From Miscanthus floridulus (Eukaryota > Streptophyta > Magnoliopsida > Poales > Poaceae), in NCBI RefSeq assembly GCF_019320115.1, contig NC_089583.1, positions 81,857,928 through 81,921,927 of the forward strand: DNA of 64,000 nucleotides, written 5' to 3'. The notes beneath the pieces were generated by a model. That model saw only the letters and a program-made list of their open reading frames with translations, ran no database searches and was not told the DNA's origin. Below, piece by piece: positions 49,217 to 60,881 of this stretch. The position numbers were made by a program, and so were the translations under genes. How positions within the stretch are numbered: the stretch's first letter is position 1; every line of letters starts with the position of its first letter.

Positions 49217-49324
49217 CGGCATGTTCGGCTACTCATGTTTCAGATTGTTTCAGCTTATTATCTCTCACAGAACACTATTGAATCATCCGAAATCTACTGT
49301 GCAGCCTAACAGCCGAACAACCCC
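49217..49324. mobile_element. Tourist-like (PIF/Harbinger) MITE
   Basis: 108 bp with imperfect inverted ends (CGGCATGTTCGGCT and AGCCGAACAACCCC) and TTA on both sides (49214-49216, 49325-49327), the PIF/Harbinger target duplication. Confidence 0.7.
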
Positions 49325-50820
49325 TTAGCTACTAGCTACACCAAAAGCTAGAAAAGGTACTGTTAACATGCTTTTTCAATTTTTAGTTCATTTCATCATA
49401 ATCTTGAAATTCAACCTTTTAAAAGCCAATTATTCAACAGCTGAACTAATTATTTCGGTTTTTGGCTGATAAAAACCAGATAAAAGTTCCCTTCCTGATT
49501 TCGTCTTACAGGAGTACTATTTTCACACGTGGTCTTCCGAGGCAATTCACGTTGCTATTATATAGGTATATGATTAATATGCATGCAATGGCGCAGCAAA
49601 GCCTTCTGTTTAGGTTAACAAGTAGAAAACCACTAAAAATACAAGATGACTGATACGGTTATATAGAACGTGTGTAGAGGCGTTTAACAATAGCTTTTTT
49701 TTTTATCAGGTACAACTACGCACACACACGCGTGCACCGTACACACGCAAAGAAGATATTAGAAGGCGTCGCCTCCAGTGCGTGGGAAACGTGCAGTACC
49801 ACCGAACGCGCATATGTGCGTGTACCCTAAAATTTTTGAAAGAAAAATTCTAGAAAAAAGGTGTGAAACCCTGGTTGGTGGCGTGTCCACTGGATAGCCG
49901 TATGACTGGTCCACGTGCCCAATCACGTTTAAAAACAGCTTTTTAGAGACGATGATCTCTAGAAATCATCGATTTCTTGAAATGGATCATTAAAAATTGT
50001 TAAAAATATCTTAGGACGGGCTACTGGTAGGACCGCGGCCGGTGCATCTAAATCACGAGTTACACAAAAATTTGCGCGCATGTCGTTCAGTTTAAAATAT
50101 GCCATTAGCAAATTTGTATCCAGAGTAAATAGCCAAACGAAAGCACACTACTCGCAACATAATCCGTCACTCTGAAACGATCCTTCGTCTTATCAAAAAA
50201 AAAGATCCTTCATTTGCGTGTTTGGAGCGCACTACTTCACACCATAAACAGTGAGTCCGTGCTGGATTTTGGTACGTACACTATGATTTTGCAACAAGGA
50301 CTGCGCCGCGCCGCACTGTCCAGAGTCCACCGCATCTCGCTCGTTTGGAAGCGTCTGTCTGAGGTTCTCCAAATCCCCACCAGGCCAGCCCACCGACCGC
50401 CCGCGTCTCCCACGTCCTCCGAACCGAGCACCGCAATCCGCAGACTCGTGGCGCATGGAGCTTTCGTGCTGGGGGCGTGCCGAGGACTGTGGCGCACCCA
50501 CCCAGCCAGCCCAGCCCAACCACAGCCTGCCTCCCAAAAGCGCTGCTCGTTTCCGCACTCGTTGATAATAAAGCGGGGCGACGCAGCGAGAGCGGCCGAG
50601 AGCTAAGCTAGCCGAGCGCCGTGGCACGGCAGAACCGCAGAACGCAACAGCTAGCCAAGCACCGCACCGCGAAGCAAACGAGAGGGGGGAAAAAAAAGCG
50701 CGAGGAGGAGGCCGCGCCTGCGAAGGAATCAGCGGCCCGCCGCCCAGCCGCTGCCTACCCACGGGAACGGGGATAGGTGGCTGACGGACGCATTGCGGAG
50801 CGGAGACTACGGGTAAGATA
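49325..50820. other. Upstream region of RBOH
   Basis: No gene seen. Two CACGTG G-box cores lie at 49526-49531 and 49912-49917, and a short CA-rich tract near 49710-49750. From about 50220 onward GC content rises sharply into the gene. Confidence 0.4.
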
Positions 50821-50827
50821 ATAAAAG
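50821..50827 (+). promoter_or_regulatory. TATA-like box of RBOH
   Basis: ATAAAAG in the context AGATAATAAAAGGGCC, 77 bp before the ATG at 50904. A start site near 50850 would give a short 5' leader. Inferred from sequence only. Confidence 0.5.
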
Positions 50828-50903
50828 GGCCGGGCGTGGCGGAGCGCAACCACCTTCGTGCCGCCTCGGAGAGGACGACAGCTCTCGCGCCGCGGCTGCC
50901 GCC

Positions 50904-53900
50904 ATGTGGACGCCGTCGCGCGGGAGCAACGCCCGGGGCAGCGGCCACCGCCGCATCGCGGACTACCTGGCGGACGACCAGACCACCACCACCGCCACCG
51001 ACGCCTCCGACAACGAGTCCTACACTACCGCCTATGGGGAGGAGTTCTTCGCCGCCGCCGCCGCCGCCGGGAGCGCCGGCGGCGGTGGCATGCTGCCGGC
51101 ATTCCTCGCGGACCAGGGGGACCTGGTGGAGGTCATGCTGGAGCTGGACGAGGAGTCCATGGTGGTGCGTAGCGTCACGCCCACCAGCGCCGCGCTCTAC
51201 GGCGCCGCCTCCCTCCCGGCGCCGCCGCCGCCCGCGGGGTTCGGGGTGTCGCCGTCGCCGCGCCGCGCGCCGTCGGAGGGCGGCGCCGGCCGCCTGAGCC
51301 GGTGCTCGTCGACCTCGTCGCGGATACGGAAGAAGTTCGCGTGGCTGCGGTCGCCGTCGCCCTCCCCGTCCCCGTACCGCCCCACCCCCGCCGAGCTGCA
51401 GCGGGAGGCCGCCATGGCGGCGCGCGAGCGGCGGCGGGAGCAGGCGCAGCTCAACCGCTCCCGCGCCGGCGCCAGGCGCGCGCTCAAGGGCCTCCGCTTC
51501 ATCAGCCGCACCACGGGCTCCGTCGAGGCCGCCGAGCTCTGGCGCCGCGTCGAGGAGCGCTTCAACGACCTCGCCCGCGAAGGGCTGCTCTCCCGCGACG
51601 ACTTCGGCGAATGCATCGGTACGTCGTGCTGCTTGGCTGCAATTCACATTGTTATCCGCACAGGCGAGAAGGCAGCTCGATCTTAATTGCGACGTCCTTG
51701 TCTCCACACCCAACTGATGCAGGAATGGTGGACTCCAAGGAGTTCGCGGTGGGCATCTTCGACGCGCTGGCGCGGCGGCGGCGGCAGAACCTGGAGCGGA
51801 TCACCAAGGAGGAGCTCTACGACTTCTGGCTCCAGATCTCCGATCAGAGCTTCGACGCGCGGCTCCAGATCTTCTTCGACATGTACTGAGCTAAATTTCA
51901 ATTTCACGCGCCCCATTTCTCTTCTTTCTTTCCCCGGATCCCAAGTGACGTCAGAAATCGATCCGTCCCGACTCCCGATGCGTGCGCACCTGCACTACGC
52001 CACGCTTTGCCCCCCGCAGATTCTTGATAAGCTTCTTCTTCTCCTTCTGGTGCCGTTCTCGGCCCCAAATTCAGGGTGGACACCAACGTGGACGGGAGGA
52101 TAACGAGGGAGGAAGTACAGGAGGTGACTTGTTTTACCACACTTTTCTAATCCTCTTTCTTCACTCCTCTGTGCATAATGCATCTCTGTTTCTAGCTCAG
52201 CTGCCACCCCAAAAGAGAGCAGGGCACTCAGCCCCATTTAGAACCTTCTTCTTCTTGTTGGCACCCTGCTCCGATTACCAAACCGCTGCTTGTAGTGGAG
52301 TACTACTAGTGTAGTGTCCCACACATACTACTCTTGTTTAATTAATTATTACTTCTACTAATTACTGCGGTAAAATATCCACGTGCTCGGCCGCTAATCC
52401 AGCGAATTGTTTGGCTTCGTCTCCCTCCTGCCACCGCAGCTGATCGTGCTCAGTGCGTCGGCCAACAAGCTGGCAAAGCTCAAGGAGCAGGCGGAGGAGT
52501 ACGCGGCGCTCATCATGGAGGAGCTCGACCCGGAGAACCTTAGCTACATTGAGGTACGCGACGCGGGCGGTGGCGTTCTTGGCCGTCTGTCATTTTGGCT
52601 AGTGGAGTTGGAGCACGTGTGCTGCCGCCGTACTGACACGTGTGCTGCCACTTCCCTGCCTCGCCAGCTGTGGCAGCTCGAGGCGCTGCTGCTCCAGCGC
52701 GACACCTACATGAACTACAGCCGCCCGCTGAGCACGGCCAGCGGGGCCCAGTGGAGCCAGAACCTCGGCGTCGGCGGCGGCACGCTGACGGTACCAGGAG
52801 GCGGAGGCGGAGGAGACGGCGGCCGCGGCGCCGACGGCGATCACCCGCGCGAGCGTCGCCGGATGAGGTGGGGCGTGCGGAAGGCGGCGGCGCGGGTGCG
52901 CGTGGCGGCGGAGGAGAACTGGCGCCGCGCCTGGGTGCTGGCGCTGTGGTTCGCGGCCATGGCGGCGCTGTTCGTGTGGAAGTTCGTGCAGTACCGGCGC
53001 ACGGCGGCGTTCCAGGTGATGGGGTACTGCCTCCCCACGGCCAAGGGCGCCGCGGAGACGCTCAAGCTCAACATGGCGCTCGTGCTCCTCCCCGTCTGCC
53101 GCAACACGCTCACGTGGCTGCGCTCCTCCTGGGCCCGCTTCTTCGTCCCCTTCGACGACAACATCACCTTCCACAAGGTAATTAAGAGCCGACAGTCTAC
53201 TCCATGTCCGTGCATGCATGGCAGGATGGCCCTCAGCCACTTCCGCAAAATATCGTCGAGTCCGACGTGGCGAGCCACCTACTCACGGTAGATTCGTCGC
53301 CCATGATGGTAACATTCATGCGGTCGAGGACTGAGAGTGGTTTTAGTCATTTACAGTAAATAGTCCGGCCGTCCGGGGGTCGGTGGTTGGTTCGGCCGTC
53401 GCCGTCGGGGACGAGGCGCGGCGGCCAGTCGTACGCGGCGGGAACGTGGCGTCCAATGATTGGCCGCCCACGTTGGGGGTCCGAAGGGCCGCTGCCGGCC
53501 AAGGCTGCTCCGGCCCCATGTGATAGCTCGAGACTTTGGCTCACTATCTGTCCGGTAACGGGACCGGGCACTGTCTGTCCGTTAACGACTCCTGACCGAA
53601 GCAAAGACCATGACGTGCGTCTGCGTTCACTTTTCACTGCCGTAATTATATGCTGTGTTGCTGACTGTTTTTTTTTTCCTGCTCTCGTCGTCAGATGATC
53701 GCGACGGCGATCGTGGTGGGGATCACACTGCACGCGGGGAACCACCTGGCGTGCGACTTCCCGCGGGTGATCGCGGCGAGCCCGGAGGAGTACTCGCTGG
53801 TGGCCGGCGCGTTCGGCGCGGACAAGCCCACGTACGCGGGGCTCCTGTCGGGCACCGAGGGCGTCACGGGCGTGGCCATGGTGGCGCTCATGACCGTCTC

Positions 53901-56900
53901 CTTCACGCTGGCCACGCACCCGTTCCGCAAGGGCGAGCCCAAGCAGGGCGGCGCGGGCGCCGTCACGTCGCGGCTTCCGGCGCCGCTGAACCGGCTCACC
54001 GGCTTCAACGCCTTCTGGTACTCGCACCACCTCCTCGGCATCGTGTACGCGCTCCTGCTCGTCCACGGCTACTTCCTCTTCCTCGTCCGGAGGTGGTACG
54101 AGAAGACGGTACGTGCATCGATCTTTTTTCCTACCCTACTACTGTGATGTGATTTATTTCGGCGCATCTTTCATCTATCATGCGTTCTGTTGCATTCATT
54201 GCACGCTGTTTGTTGCTCGTTGTTTCGAGCGAGCGAGAGAGAGAGGTGTAGCGTAGCTTTCTGGAGGGTGAGCGGTTTTCTGTTTGGCCCGTCGCGCAAA
54301 GGCAAAGGTGATGGTAATCGCCCGTTCACGACCGCGACCCTTTTCTTGGACACGCCGTTGTCGCGGCCGGGGCTCCCTGCCGCTGTTGCTGCTTTATGTT
54401 GCCTTCTTCCAGAAACGACGCCTCGTGGCAATCTGAATTATCCAGAGGAAAAGAAAAAGGGCAAAAAGCCAAAAAGGAAAGGAAAATGTGCCACGACTCC
54501 ACGAGCCACGGCAGTTGGCAGGAGAGGTGCGATAGGACAGGCGGAATTCACGTTCAGTGAGCAATGTCTTCGTTTCACAGCAAAGTCAATCATCTGCTCT
54601 TTGGTCATCCAGGATGGACCGCTTCGGAGAACTACTGTTACCGTGACGATGACGCTCTAGATTGTAGTAGGTGCGCGTCTGCGTGCGTGAAGGGCGGAGG
54701 GCCGTGGGACGTGGGGTACAGCCGTAAGTCGACGCCTACTTGAGGGGTGCTGGTGTCGGTGCCGCCGGAGCCATGCTTGCCAGCCCAGACCTGCTCTGAG
54801 CCTCCGCCCCGGTCGAGATCGTCAAGGGAAACGACGCGTCCGGCGGGCCGGGTCGGCTACGTCCGGCTAGGCTCTTAAAGAGGTTGACAGGGCAGACGAG
54901 GATAGTCTAGTCGGATAGATACGAATACAGTAGCGGTGGCGGCAGCAGTCGTCGCTGTGAGCTGTCGCGGACTCGCGGGGCACGCGGGCTGGTGGTGGTG
55001 ATGTGCTCCACCACCGCGCGGTACTGACGTGACGTGTGGAGCGGTGGCAGTCGCCGTAGTGCTCGGCGTCTTGGGATCGGCAGATCCATGGACGGATCGA
55101 ACAACTGCGCTGCGCTGCGCGGTTCAGGAACTCTGGCCACGCTCCCATGCTTGGCATGGATCCTGTCAGCTCAGCTCAGGAGTGGGCTACCGTACCAGGT
55201 CGGGGCCGCTCTGCCCAGCCGGCTCTTAAAAATCATGGTGCCTTTATTAAGGCCAGGCCAATTACATCATTTTCGGCAGAGGACTACTACGGCCAATTAT
55301 ATAAGCTCAGCTTCCTTTCTTTTTCTTTTGACTAGGTCCGGTACGGTTGTATGCCTACACGTATGAGTGTTTATGATGGTCCTACACTTGTTGGTGGATC
55401 TGGCTAGAGTGTTGTTGATCAGGCCACTTTACAGGGCACTTTCGTTTGGATCTTTGCGCTGAAATAGGTGGGGATTGCGCTAAGACTAATCATCGACATA
55501 GATGGACCTTATTAGACGGTCTCCAACAGTGTAGATATAATGCGATCCGTTCCAAAAATGTGTCGTGTACAGTATTTTAGCGGCAAAAAACAGGCTCCAA
55601 TAGAGTAGGCAAACACAGCACCTATTTTGGGTCGGAGGAGACGTGGAACGCAAATAAGCGTCCTCCCCCGTCTCTTTGTGTCTCCACGCAGCGCCAGGCC
55701 CACCACCATGAGGGAAGGGGACGACCGGAGCCGGCTCAACACAGCGGCTGCGCGGCAACTCCGTCTCGCCGCGGCCAGCATCGAGGGCGCTCCGCATCGC
55801 CGCCCCAGATCCGCGTCGCGCCCCCACCGCCGCCCTAGATCTCCGCCTGCTGTTGCTCGGCCCCCGCCGCCGCAGGGGTGGGGGAGGGCCACCATGGCCA
55901 GGTGCCTTGCCCGCTCGCAGGCGTGAGATGAGGGAGGCGCGCTGCAGCACCGTCGCCATGTCCGCCGCCGCAGTCGACTGGCTCCCGTCAACGTCCGTGA
56001 CGGCGTCCGGCCGCCCGGTGCTTTCGGCAGGCGAGGTGGAGCGAAATCTCCTCCCGCTCGTGGACCTCGAGCCCGAGGAGAACCCACGCCTCGCGCCCCT
56101 CCGCGCCTGCCTCCTCGCCGCGACGCAAGCGGCCAGCAGCAGCAAGGCCCTCATGGTGGTGAGCCCCTCTCACAGATCAGACATCAAGCGGCGCACCCGC
56201 ATTGATCTAGGGTGGATTTGCGGCCGGAGTCGGCGGTGGAGGTGAGGTTTGTGGGGAGGAGAAGGTGGCGGCGACAGCAGCAGCAGCACCCCGCACGTGA
56301 GGAAGGGAGGGGGGAGGGGTGGTGGCGGAGGGGGGGGGCGCCTGCGGAGGACATCGCGATCTGGATGCCCGTTGTTGGGGTCTCGGGGATATTGCGGATG
56401 GAGCAGGAGTCATAGGACCTGGACGTAGGTGTAGTGGAGGCCGTCAGAGAGGTTGAGGAGGACGCCATTGGAGGGTGGCGCGGCGAGGAGCGGGGAGTCG
56501 GAGGTGGAGGCTGTCAGCACCGGCACCACGGCCGTCACTGTTTCGCGGAGGGCTGATTTGCGTTGGCTGATGGAGAAGCTAGATTTTAGGTACGGACCTT
56601 TTTTTTTTTTGTGCATGACCTAAACCAGAGAATAAATGTTGTCTTTAGATTCTCATTGTTGGAGTCAGTCTTAAGTGCTATCAATGGCCACGAATGCCCC
56701 CCTGCGCTTTACAGGATGGAAGCACTGTTTTCGCAGTACGCGAAATAAAACCCCCATCTACTACACATCTACAAACTCGAATCCATCCACATTCATCGCT
56801 GGATAATGAATCCATCCTTCCATTCCGATCCATCCTAAAGCCTAGCAGCCTTACCCCACTTCCCCACGAGGGGCTGTAGGCTGTTACATTACACTCATGT

Positions 56901-59900
56901 CGCTTTAGTTTTACCACACTGCGCCACACTCACCACACGACGCGACACCCCGAATCTGCAAGCGACGGGCGTCGTCGCATCGCATGCCTTTGCCTTTAAG
57001 CTTCCTGTGATGTGATGAGGTATGCGCAGGAAGCTTCTCCTTTGCGCTCCATTTATTCTTGGTGGTGGCAGTATACCAGCCGGCGCATCTTTTTTTCCCC
57101 TTTCTTTCGTCCCACATTTAATTCGCGACTGGAGTAGAGATGACATATTGTCATTTGTCAATCGATCAGCGGCGCAGCAACCGGCTCGTTTTGACCCAAA
57201 CCCACATGGCCACCGCCCACCGGCATATCATAGTATAATGCACGGCCGTTCGCTCACCTACAACTACTGCCCCCGGCCGGCGGCAGCAGGCGACGCGACG
57301 ACCCGACCGCTTGCTTTCTCCGCTTCCACATTTGCCCCGTGAACTCGTCACTCACACTCAACAGTTTGTATACATGTGTAAATTTGGCATGGCGTGACTT
57401 GGTGATGCCCGTCCCCGTCTCAACAAACCTCCAGATGAATGGTGTGACCTGCACTTTAACAAATGCATGCTACTAATAAGTGGAAACGCCTTGGGTCCCG
57501 TCCCTTGCCACAGGTAGGCAGGCAGTGTGGAGGCAGCACAATGCTGTCCAACGATCGCGGTGTCTGGAGGCCTGAGTTGTAAAGGGACCATGGCATGGGG
57601 ACGGGATGAGGAGGGAGGGGTGGTGCCGACGGCATCTCATTCTCGGTCTTGGGATCGAATCCGATTAAAGCTCCTGCCTATAGTCTAGTCTTGGTGTGCT
57701 AGTGAAAGGCAAAAGAGAAACAACTCAAGACGGAGAGAGAGAGAGAGAGCATGTAGCCTTGTACTAGCTAGGCGCCACTCGCCCCTACAAACTTGCCGGC
57801 CGTGTGTGACCATGCGTGGAACTTCCCGTGCAGTTCAGTTTAGATTGCGTGCGTGGCACGGGGTTTACCCTGCTCGCTGTCGCTGGTTATCTTTTCTCCT
57901 TGGCATGGTGCTGTAGTAGGAGCCTTGTGATTGCGAGAGGTGCCGGTTAGGAGTCAGGACCACCTTTGCGTTCATGGGGAAATGCCGGGGGTCCTCTGAT
58001 GCATCTAGCAATTCGCAATTGCTTTTCCATAGGCGGAATTGGTTATTATAGCTTAGAGGCGTTGGATTCTGTTTGTTCTGGGGTCGCAGGTGCGGTAGGT
58101 TCGGCGGACGGTAATGTTGATATCAGGCAGAATGGCAGATATACGGTAATGTTGATATCAGGTAGAATGGCAGATATATAGTATACTCTAGTGCTGTTTG
58201 CCTGCCATGACTTTTGCACGCCCTCTAATCTTCTGTGGAACAATGCCATGTGGAAATTTCTCCTCACAAGCATTCCAGCGGTGCTGTTTGCCTGCCATGA
58301 CTTTTGCACGCCCTCTAATCATTTCAGCAGCTCTTTGTTCACAGGCTGGTGTTGAGTTTAAACACATATTTTTTAATACGCTAATAATACTGAACTCATG
58401 GCTGTTTCAGACATGGATGTACATTTCTGTCCCACTGGTGCTCTACGTTGGTGAAAGGATGCTTAGAGCCTTGAGGTCAAATGCTTATACCGTAAAAATT
58501 GTCAAGGTGAGTACTACTGGTGGTAACTGCAATGGCAAATTCATGTAGCTTGCAAGTGTCAATCTTTTTTAATCTGTACCCCTAGTACTACTAGTTGGCT
58601 ATCTCCACATGTTGATTACTTAATATTTGAGACTAGAACGGTTCCTTGATAACTTGCACAAATTGCACTCAAAGAAGAACAACAACTTGCGCAGATTCAG
58701 TAATTAGAGATCCATTATAAGTTCAGATTCCATGTAGTTTGATACAATATTTTAGCTTCGATGCACATTTTTTTTCTTCCAAAAAAAGGGGATGTGTATG
58801 TGGACAGGAGCAATGGAGAATGTTGTGGCCTAGTCATGCTGCCACTACTAGGACATCCACAAAAGAATATAGGTCCTGGAACATTTCTGTCCTTCAGAAA
58901 TTGCCTGTCGCTCTCTAATGATTTGCATGTCTCGAAGGTCCATGCTTTTGGTTGATTGTTTATTACTTTATTCTTTACTGGGTGCTCTTCTGCCAAATCA
59001 CAACATCAAATACATACGTGTAATTACTGGTTTTAACATCTAAAGGACTTCCCTCATGCTAAGCAGTTTGATAGACGTGTTTATGTCTTTCTTTTTTCAA
59101 CATACATTAGATCTGAATGCAATAATCATCTAAGTATTAGGTGCTGCAGTAACCATAACAAAGTGTCAAATCAAGAAAGAAGCATGTGCATACAGAAACT
59201 ATACATTTAACATATTGATTTCTGACGAAATGACAGAACTTTTTTTCCAAAATTAAATCAATTGATGGATATTTTATTATGCAAATTTCATTACTGCAGG
59301 TGTGTCTTCTACCTGGAAATGTATTGACCATAACAATGTCAAAGCCCTACGGATTTCGGTACAGAAGTGGACAGTACATATTTCTTCAATGTCCAATGAT
59401 TTCTCCATTTGAATGGTTTGTATGGCTCTTGATTTGAATCTCCTCGATCTACTCTTAGTTTCCGGTTAATTTAGTATTCACCTGCTGCTGCTTTGTGTTT
59501 GCAGGCACCCTTTCTCCATCACTTCGGCACCTGGAGATGACTACCTCAGTGTTCACATCCGAACAAATGGAGACTGGACACAAGAGCTCAAGCGCATATT
59601 TGTGGAGAACTACTTCTCACCACATCTTAACAGAAGAGCTTCATTCAGCGAGCTAGGTGCGGCAGAACCAAGAAGGTCCATCAATCTCTTTTTCCCATGG
59701 CTGCTTCTTTACATACCTAAATAGAACTGAAACTGAACGTGTTCGTTTTCTGTTCCACAGCTTGCCAAAATTACTTGTAGATGGTCCATATGGTGCCCCT
59801 GCACAGGATTTTAGAAACTACGATGTTCTACTTCTTGTCGGCCTCGGAATCGGGGCAACACCATTCATAAGCATTCTAAGGGATCTGCTTAATAACATTA

Positions 59901-60881
59901 AGATAGCTGACGAATTGATGGTACTGCTTTATCTTAATTTGTTCTCGTTTTGACCTTTTTCTGCAGATATGTGAATTCCCACTTATAGCTTACATATCCT
60001 TTTCTTTTTTTGCGATTATTAGGACTTGGCAATGGAGACTAGCAGGTCTGAAGACAGCGCCAACAGCTTTAGTGTCTCAACAGCTAGCAGCAACCGGAAG
60101 AGAGCATACAGAACAAGCCGTGCACATTTTTACTGGGTCACCCGAGAAGCCGGATCATTTGAATGGTTCAAAGGGGTGATGAATGAGGTTGCAGAAATGG
60201 ACAAGAAGGTAGAATTTACTTCATGCCACATTGCCATCCATCTTGATGTCTGATCGTCCCTTCAGTTTACAATATGCCCACAATATTTTCTATACTGACA
60301 CTGAACTCGTTGAAACCAGGGTGTCATAGAGCTGCACAATTACCTCACAAGTGTTTATGAGGAACGCGACGCGCGGACAACTCTGCTGTCCATGGTGCAG
60401 GCTCTGAACCATGCCAAGCACGGCGTCGACATCGTATCAGGAACCAGGGTATGCCAAATTCTCTGAAACTAGTAGCACAAGATTATGTCCAAAGATCCTC
60501 TTTCTGTTATTGCAAGTATAAATTTTTGAACGAACACTGCAAGTATAAATTAAAATTGAACATTTTATGTGCACTCGGCAGGTGAGGACACATTTCGCCA
60601 GACCCAATTGGAAGGAAGTCTTCACTAGGATCGCCTCCAAGCATCCGAATTCAACAGTTGGTAAACAATCTGCTCAACCAACTCTAAAATATTTCCTCAA
60701 AATCCACAAGAATGCTTCTGATGCTACTCAAATTCGACAAGAATGCTTCTGATGCTATATCATGCCTGCAGGTGTGTTCTACTGCGGCGCACCGACGCTT
60801 GCCAAAGAGCTGAAGACTCTGTCGCACGAGATGAACCACAAGACGGGCACTCGCTTCCATTTCCACAAGGAGTACTTCTGA
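50904..60881 (+). CDS. RBOH: Respiratory burst oxidase homolog (NADPH oxidase), 14 exons
   Basis: Plasma-membrane enzyme that passes electrons from NADPH through FAD and two hemes to O2, making apoplastic superoxide. Exons: 50904-51618, 51723-51882, 52075-52123, 52440-52553, 52668-53177, 53695-54108, 58411-58506, 59300-59415, 59505-59675, 59761-59920, 60023-60208, 60320-60448, 60582-60660, 60772-60881; all introns GT-AG, phases agree, 1002 residues. N-terminus (1-238) is Ala/Gly/Ser-rich with [11 protein letters not shown] at 191-201. EF-hand loop [12 protein letters not shown] is 294-305, a weaker second one about 338-349. Predicted heme ligands are His515/His529 and His627/His640 by spacing to animal NOX2. 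FAD motif HPFSITSAP 726-734; NADPH motifs DGPYGAPAQ 789-797 and [10 protein letters not shown] 808-817; C-terminal FYCGAP and HFHKEYF. Complete and apparently functional. The paralogue is not assigned; the C-terminal half recalls the RbohE/H/J group, uncertainly. Confidence 0.95.
55515..56670. mobile_element. PIF/Harbinger-like non-autonomous element with GC-rich cargo
   Basis: Ends GACGGTCTCCAACAGTG and, inverted, GACTGACTCCAACAATG, matching at 14 of 17 positions. Flanked by TTA at 55512-55514 and 56671-56673. The 1156-bp interior is GC-rich and no transposase is visible. A plus-strand frame at 55927-56160 reads [19 protein letters not shown], then [18 protein letters not shown] and more. 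It looks like a captured host exon, but I do not recognise the parent gene. Confidence 0.6.
58108..58177. repeat. 35-bp tandem duplication in RBOH intron 6
   Basis: Two adjacent copies of a 35-bp unit (58108-58142, 58143-58177) starting ACGGTAATGTTGATATCAGG, with one difference. Confidence 0.9.
58191..58320. repeat. 40-bp direct repeat in RBOH intron 6
   Basis: 58191-58230 and 58281-58320 are identical over 40 bp (GTGCTGTTTGCCTGCCATGA and on), 90 bp apart, about 90-220 bp before exon 7. Confidence 0.9.
60706..60757. repeat. 21-bp repeat in RBOH intron 13
   Basis: 60706-60726 and 60737-60757 are identical (ACAAGAATGCTTCTGATGCT plus A), period 31 bp, just before exon 14. Confidence 0.85.

Larger units (their letters stand above)
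54109..58410 (+). other. RBOH intron 6, 4.3 kb
   Basis: The only very long intron of the gene, separating the GC-rich exons 1-6 from the AT-richer exons 7-14. It holds a PIF/Harbinger-like element (55515-56670), a short GA run at about 57733-57749 and local duplications at 58108-58320. No exon of the oxidase appears to be missing, because the reading passes directly from WYEKT to TWMYI. Confidence 0.85.

Noticed and set aside
50232..51713. 493-codon minus-strand open frame
   Set aside because: It lies antisense to RBOH exons 1-2 and upstream GC-rich DNA; the length follows from GC content and the sense strand has clear family identity.
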